DNA of 11,947 bases from Fidelibacterota bacterium UBA7303 (GTDB lineage: Bacteria > Fidelibacterota > Marinisomatia > Marinisomatales > UBA1611): positions 1-11,947 of the forward strand of contig DKQR01000028.1 of the NCBI GenBank assembly GCA_002471805.1, read 5' to 3'. The position numbers were made by a program, and so were the translations under genes. The notes beneath the pieces are model-generated. The model searched no databases, was not told the DNA's origin, and worked only from the letters and a program-made list of their open reading frames with translations. Below, piece after piece: positions 11,941 through 11,947 of the stretch (positions within the stretch are counted from its first letter, which is position 1; each line of letters begins with the position of its first letter).

Positions 11941-11947
11941 ATGGCAG
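11941..11947 (+). CDS. start of next gene (partial)
   Basis: ATGGCAG at the right edge is preceded by AGGAG (11927-11931) with a nine-base gap, and follows the adaptor stop by 21 bases. Only the first two codons (Met-Ala) are visible, so nothing can be said about the product; by position, a further neck, tail or head-completion protein is expected. Confidence 0.5.

Noticed and set aside
1..11947. Toxin-antitoxin, anti-phage defence or retron cassette
   Set aside because: No reverse transcriptase, nuclease/NTPase defence pair, or toxin-antitoxin pair can be recognised; the small leftward genes have no motifs that support such a claim.

Overview
This window comes from a tailed double-stranded DNA bacteriophage or a prophage (class Caudoviricetes). 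The evidence is a packaging and capsid module in canonical order on the + strand: terminase small-subunit-like gene, small ORF, terminase large subunit, portal, scaffold, major capsid protein, then a head-tail adaptor. Genes are dense and overlap at ATGA, TGATG and TAATG junctions. Most have Shine-Dalgarno (SD) starts, so the host is a bacterium, but I see nothing that fixes the host or the phage genus. There is no integrase, tRNA, insertion sequence or CRISPR array.

Layout. (1) Bases 1-1565, minus strand: a compact operon of at least five genes, each overlapping the next. They are a peptide deformylase with a C-terminal SEC-C zinc motif, a 49-aa protein, a 69-aa Cys-rich protein, a DUF3846-like protein, and a hypothetical protein that runs off the left edge. 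(2) Bases 1566-1976: non-coding. It holds a duplicated 20-bp element over the deformylase ribosome-binding site, four A-tracts, G-rich tracts, and a clear minus-strand intrinsic terminator. (3) Bases 1977-3403, minus strand: a second, visibly GC-richer operon of small phage accessory genes (179, 102 and 60 aa, plus two doubtful ORFs upstream), ending at that terminator. (4) Bases 3404-3731: a divergent control region with a candidate rightward promoter, 11- and 12-bp spaced direct repeats, inverted repeats and a TATATG microsatellite. (5) Bases 3732-11947, plus strand: the morphogenesis module.

How it fits together. Terminase packages DNA through the portal into a procapsid built by coat protein on the scaffold, and the adaptor then closes the head for tail joining. 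A strong hairpin just after the coat gene could separate high coat expression from downstream genes. The left genes are probably early or accessory functions. The deformylase points to phage intervention in nascent-chain processing, and the SEC-C tail suggests that it could be targeted to ribosomes (inference).

Most worth following up: the deformylase/SEC-C fusion; a 40-aa lysine-rich protein right after the coat gene that shares the coat protein's N-terminal TTYGTG motif; an FCCH-like beta domain inserted in the adaptor; the unassigned N-terminal domain of the small-terminase candidate; and the repeat-rich divergent control region.
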